Of a stretch of 64,000 nucleotides of DNA, positions 63,712-64,000 are shown piece by piece; position 1 is the stretch's first letter, and each line of letters starts with the position of its first letter. Both the position numbers and the translations under genes were made by a program. This DNA is from Flavobacterium jumunjinense (GTDB taxonomy: Bacteria > Bacteroidota > Bacteroidia > Flavobacteriales > Flavobacteriaceae): the NCBI RefSeq assembly GCF_021650975.2, contig NZ_CP091285.1, positions 310,001 to 374,000 of the forward strand, given 5' to 3'. Below the pieces are notes generated by a model that made no database searches, had not been told where the DNA came from, and saw only the letters and a program-made list of their open reading frames with translations.

Positions 63712-64000
63712 TGAAAAACATAATCATAACTGGAACTTCTCGTGGAATTGGTTACGAATTAGCATTGCAGTTTGCAAATGAAGGTCATAATGTATTAGCT
63801 ATTTCTAGAAAAACACCTAAAAGTTTAATTGAAAACCCAAATATTACTTGCTTAGCAATCAACATTTCAGATGAAAATCAACTAGAGCAAGTAAGTAATT
63901 TCGTTTCAACCACGTGGAAGAAGGTAGATATCTTAATTAATAATGCTGGTAGTCTTTTACACAAACCTTTCCAAGAAATTACATCTAAAGAATTTCAAGA
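63711..64000 (+). CDS. SDR-family oxidoreductase, N-terminal part (cut by window edge)
   Basis: The ATG at 63711 overlaps the stop of the M28 gene (TAATG), so the two are coupled. The 96 residues in the window begin KNIIITGTSRGIGYELALQF, the TGxxxGxG NAD(P) site, and include VDILINNAG. The catalytic Tyr and Lys lie past the edge. The substrate is unknown. Confidence 0.88.
   Translation, partial: MKNIIITGTSRGIGYELALQFANEGHNVLAISRKTPKSLIENPNITCLAINISDENQLEQVSNFVSTTWKKVDILINNAGSLLHKPFQEITSKEFQ

Overview
The window is about 64 kb of AT-rich DNA from a member of the Flavobacteriaceae (phylum Bacteroidetes). The evidence is protein content: type IX secretion (T9SS) C-terminal sorting domains, the T9SS protein PorQ, an NusB with a long N-terminal extension, a DUF3276 (PUR-like) protein, leucine dehydrogenase, and promoters of the Bacteroidetes form TTG-N19-TAnnTTTG. 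I cannot name the genus. I found no rRNA or tRNA gene, no CRISPR array and no prophage. No gene-free stretch exceeds 300 bases.

Layout, left to right. 1-8.5 kb: the end of an AraC-type regulator, then a five-gene + strand cluster of secreted proteins. It encodes an M23 endopeptidase, a lytic/amidase fusion, a small exported protein, an esterase-like hydrolase and a lipoprotein. Three of these share a duplicated beta-rich module pair, and two of those copies are almost identical in DNA. 8.5-17.6 kb: housekeeping genes (yajC, DUF1573, nusB, leucine dehydrogenase, an ABC exporter, DUF3276, a tRNA-binding protein, an Mpo1-like protein, a redoxin) and several unknown genes. 17.6-20.2 kb: a compact graspetide (microviridin-type RiPP) cluster with a two-core precursor and two ATP-grasp ligases. 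20.4-26.2 kb: a cyclophilin-FKBP fusion, an SDR, a decayed DUF1569 gene, a CDGSH protein, trmD, rplS and lpd. 26.3-26.9 kb: two tandem cysteine-rich peptides with double-glycine-type leaders and no processing genes nearby. 27-36 kb: Lrp, MarC, a methionine gamma-lyase-like enzyme, an IS3 element, an M28 peptidase and NhaC. 34-37.6 kb: a peroxide-defence block (katG, peroxiredoxin, thioredoxin). 37.7-41.4 kb: an arsenic operon read leftward from arsR, with its acr3 efflux gene frameshifted. 41.5-42.8 kb: a second IS3 element, sitting between rpsA and what looks like the rpsA terminator. 42.8-64 kb: rpsA, cmk, porQ, lon, an Atg22-like MFS protein, an M48 protease, a pair of chalcone-isomerase-fold proteins, YihY, nadC, DUF2853, menD, a glutathione peroxidase, a potassium channel, a YHS protein, a second M28 peptidase and a truncated SDR at the right edge.

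The genes that work together most clearly are these. The T9SS-exported cell-wall hydrolases (PorQ, part of that machinery, is also encoded here). The graspetide precursor with its ligases. The ars operon. The H2O2 defence genes.

The strongest candidates for new biology are the two-core graspetide, whose cyclising acids are almost all aspartate; the orphan paired Cys-rich peptides; the nearly identical module shared by two neighbouring peptidoglycan hydrolases; a lipoprotein with a possible His/Cys dyad; and a possible inactivated IS200-like protein.
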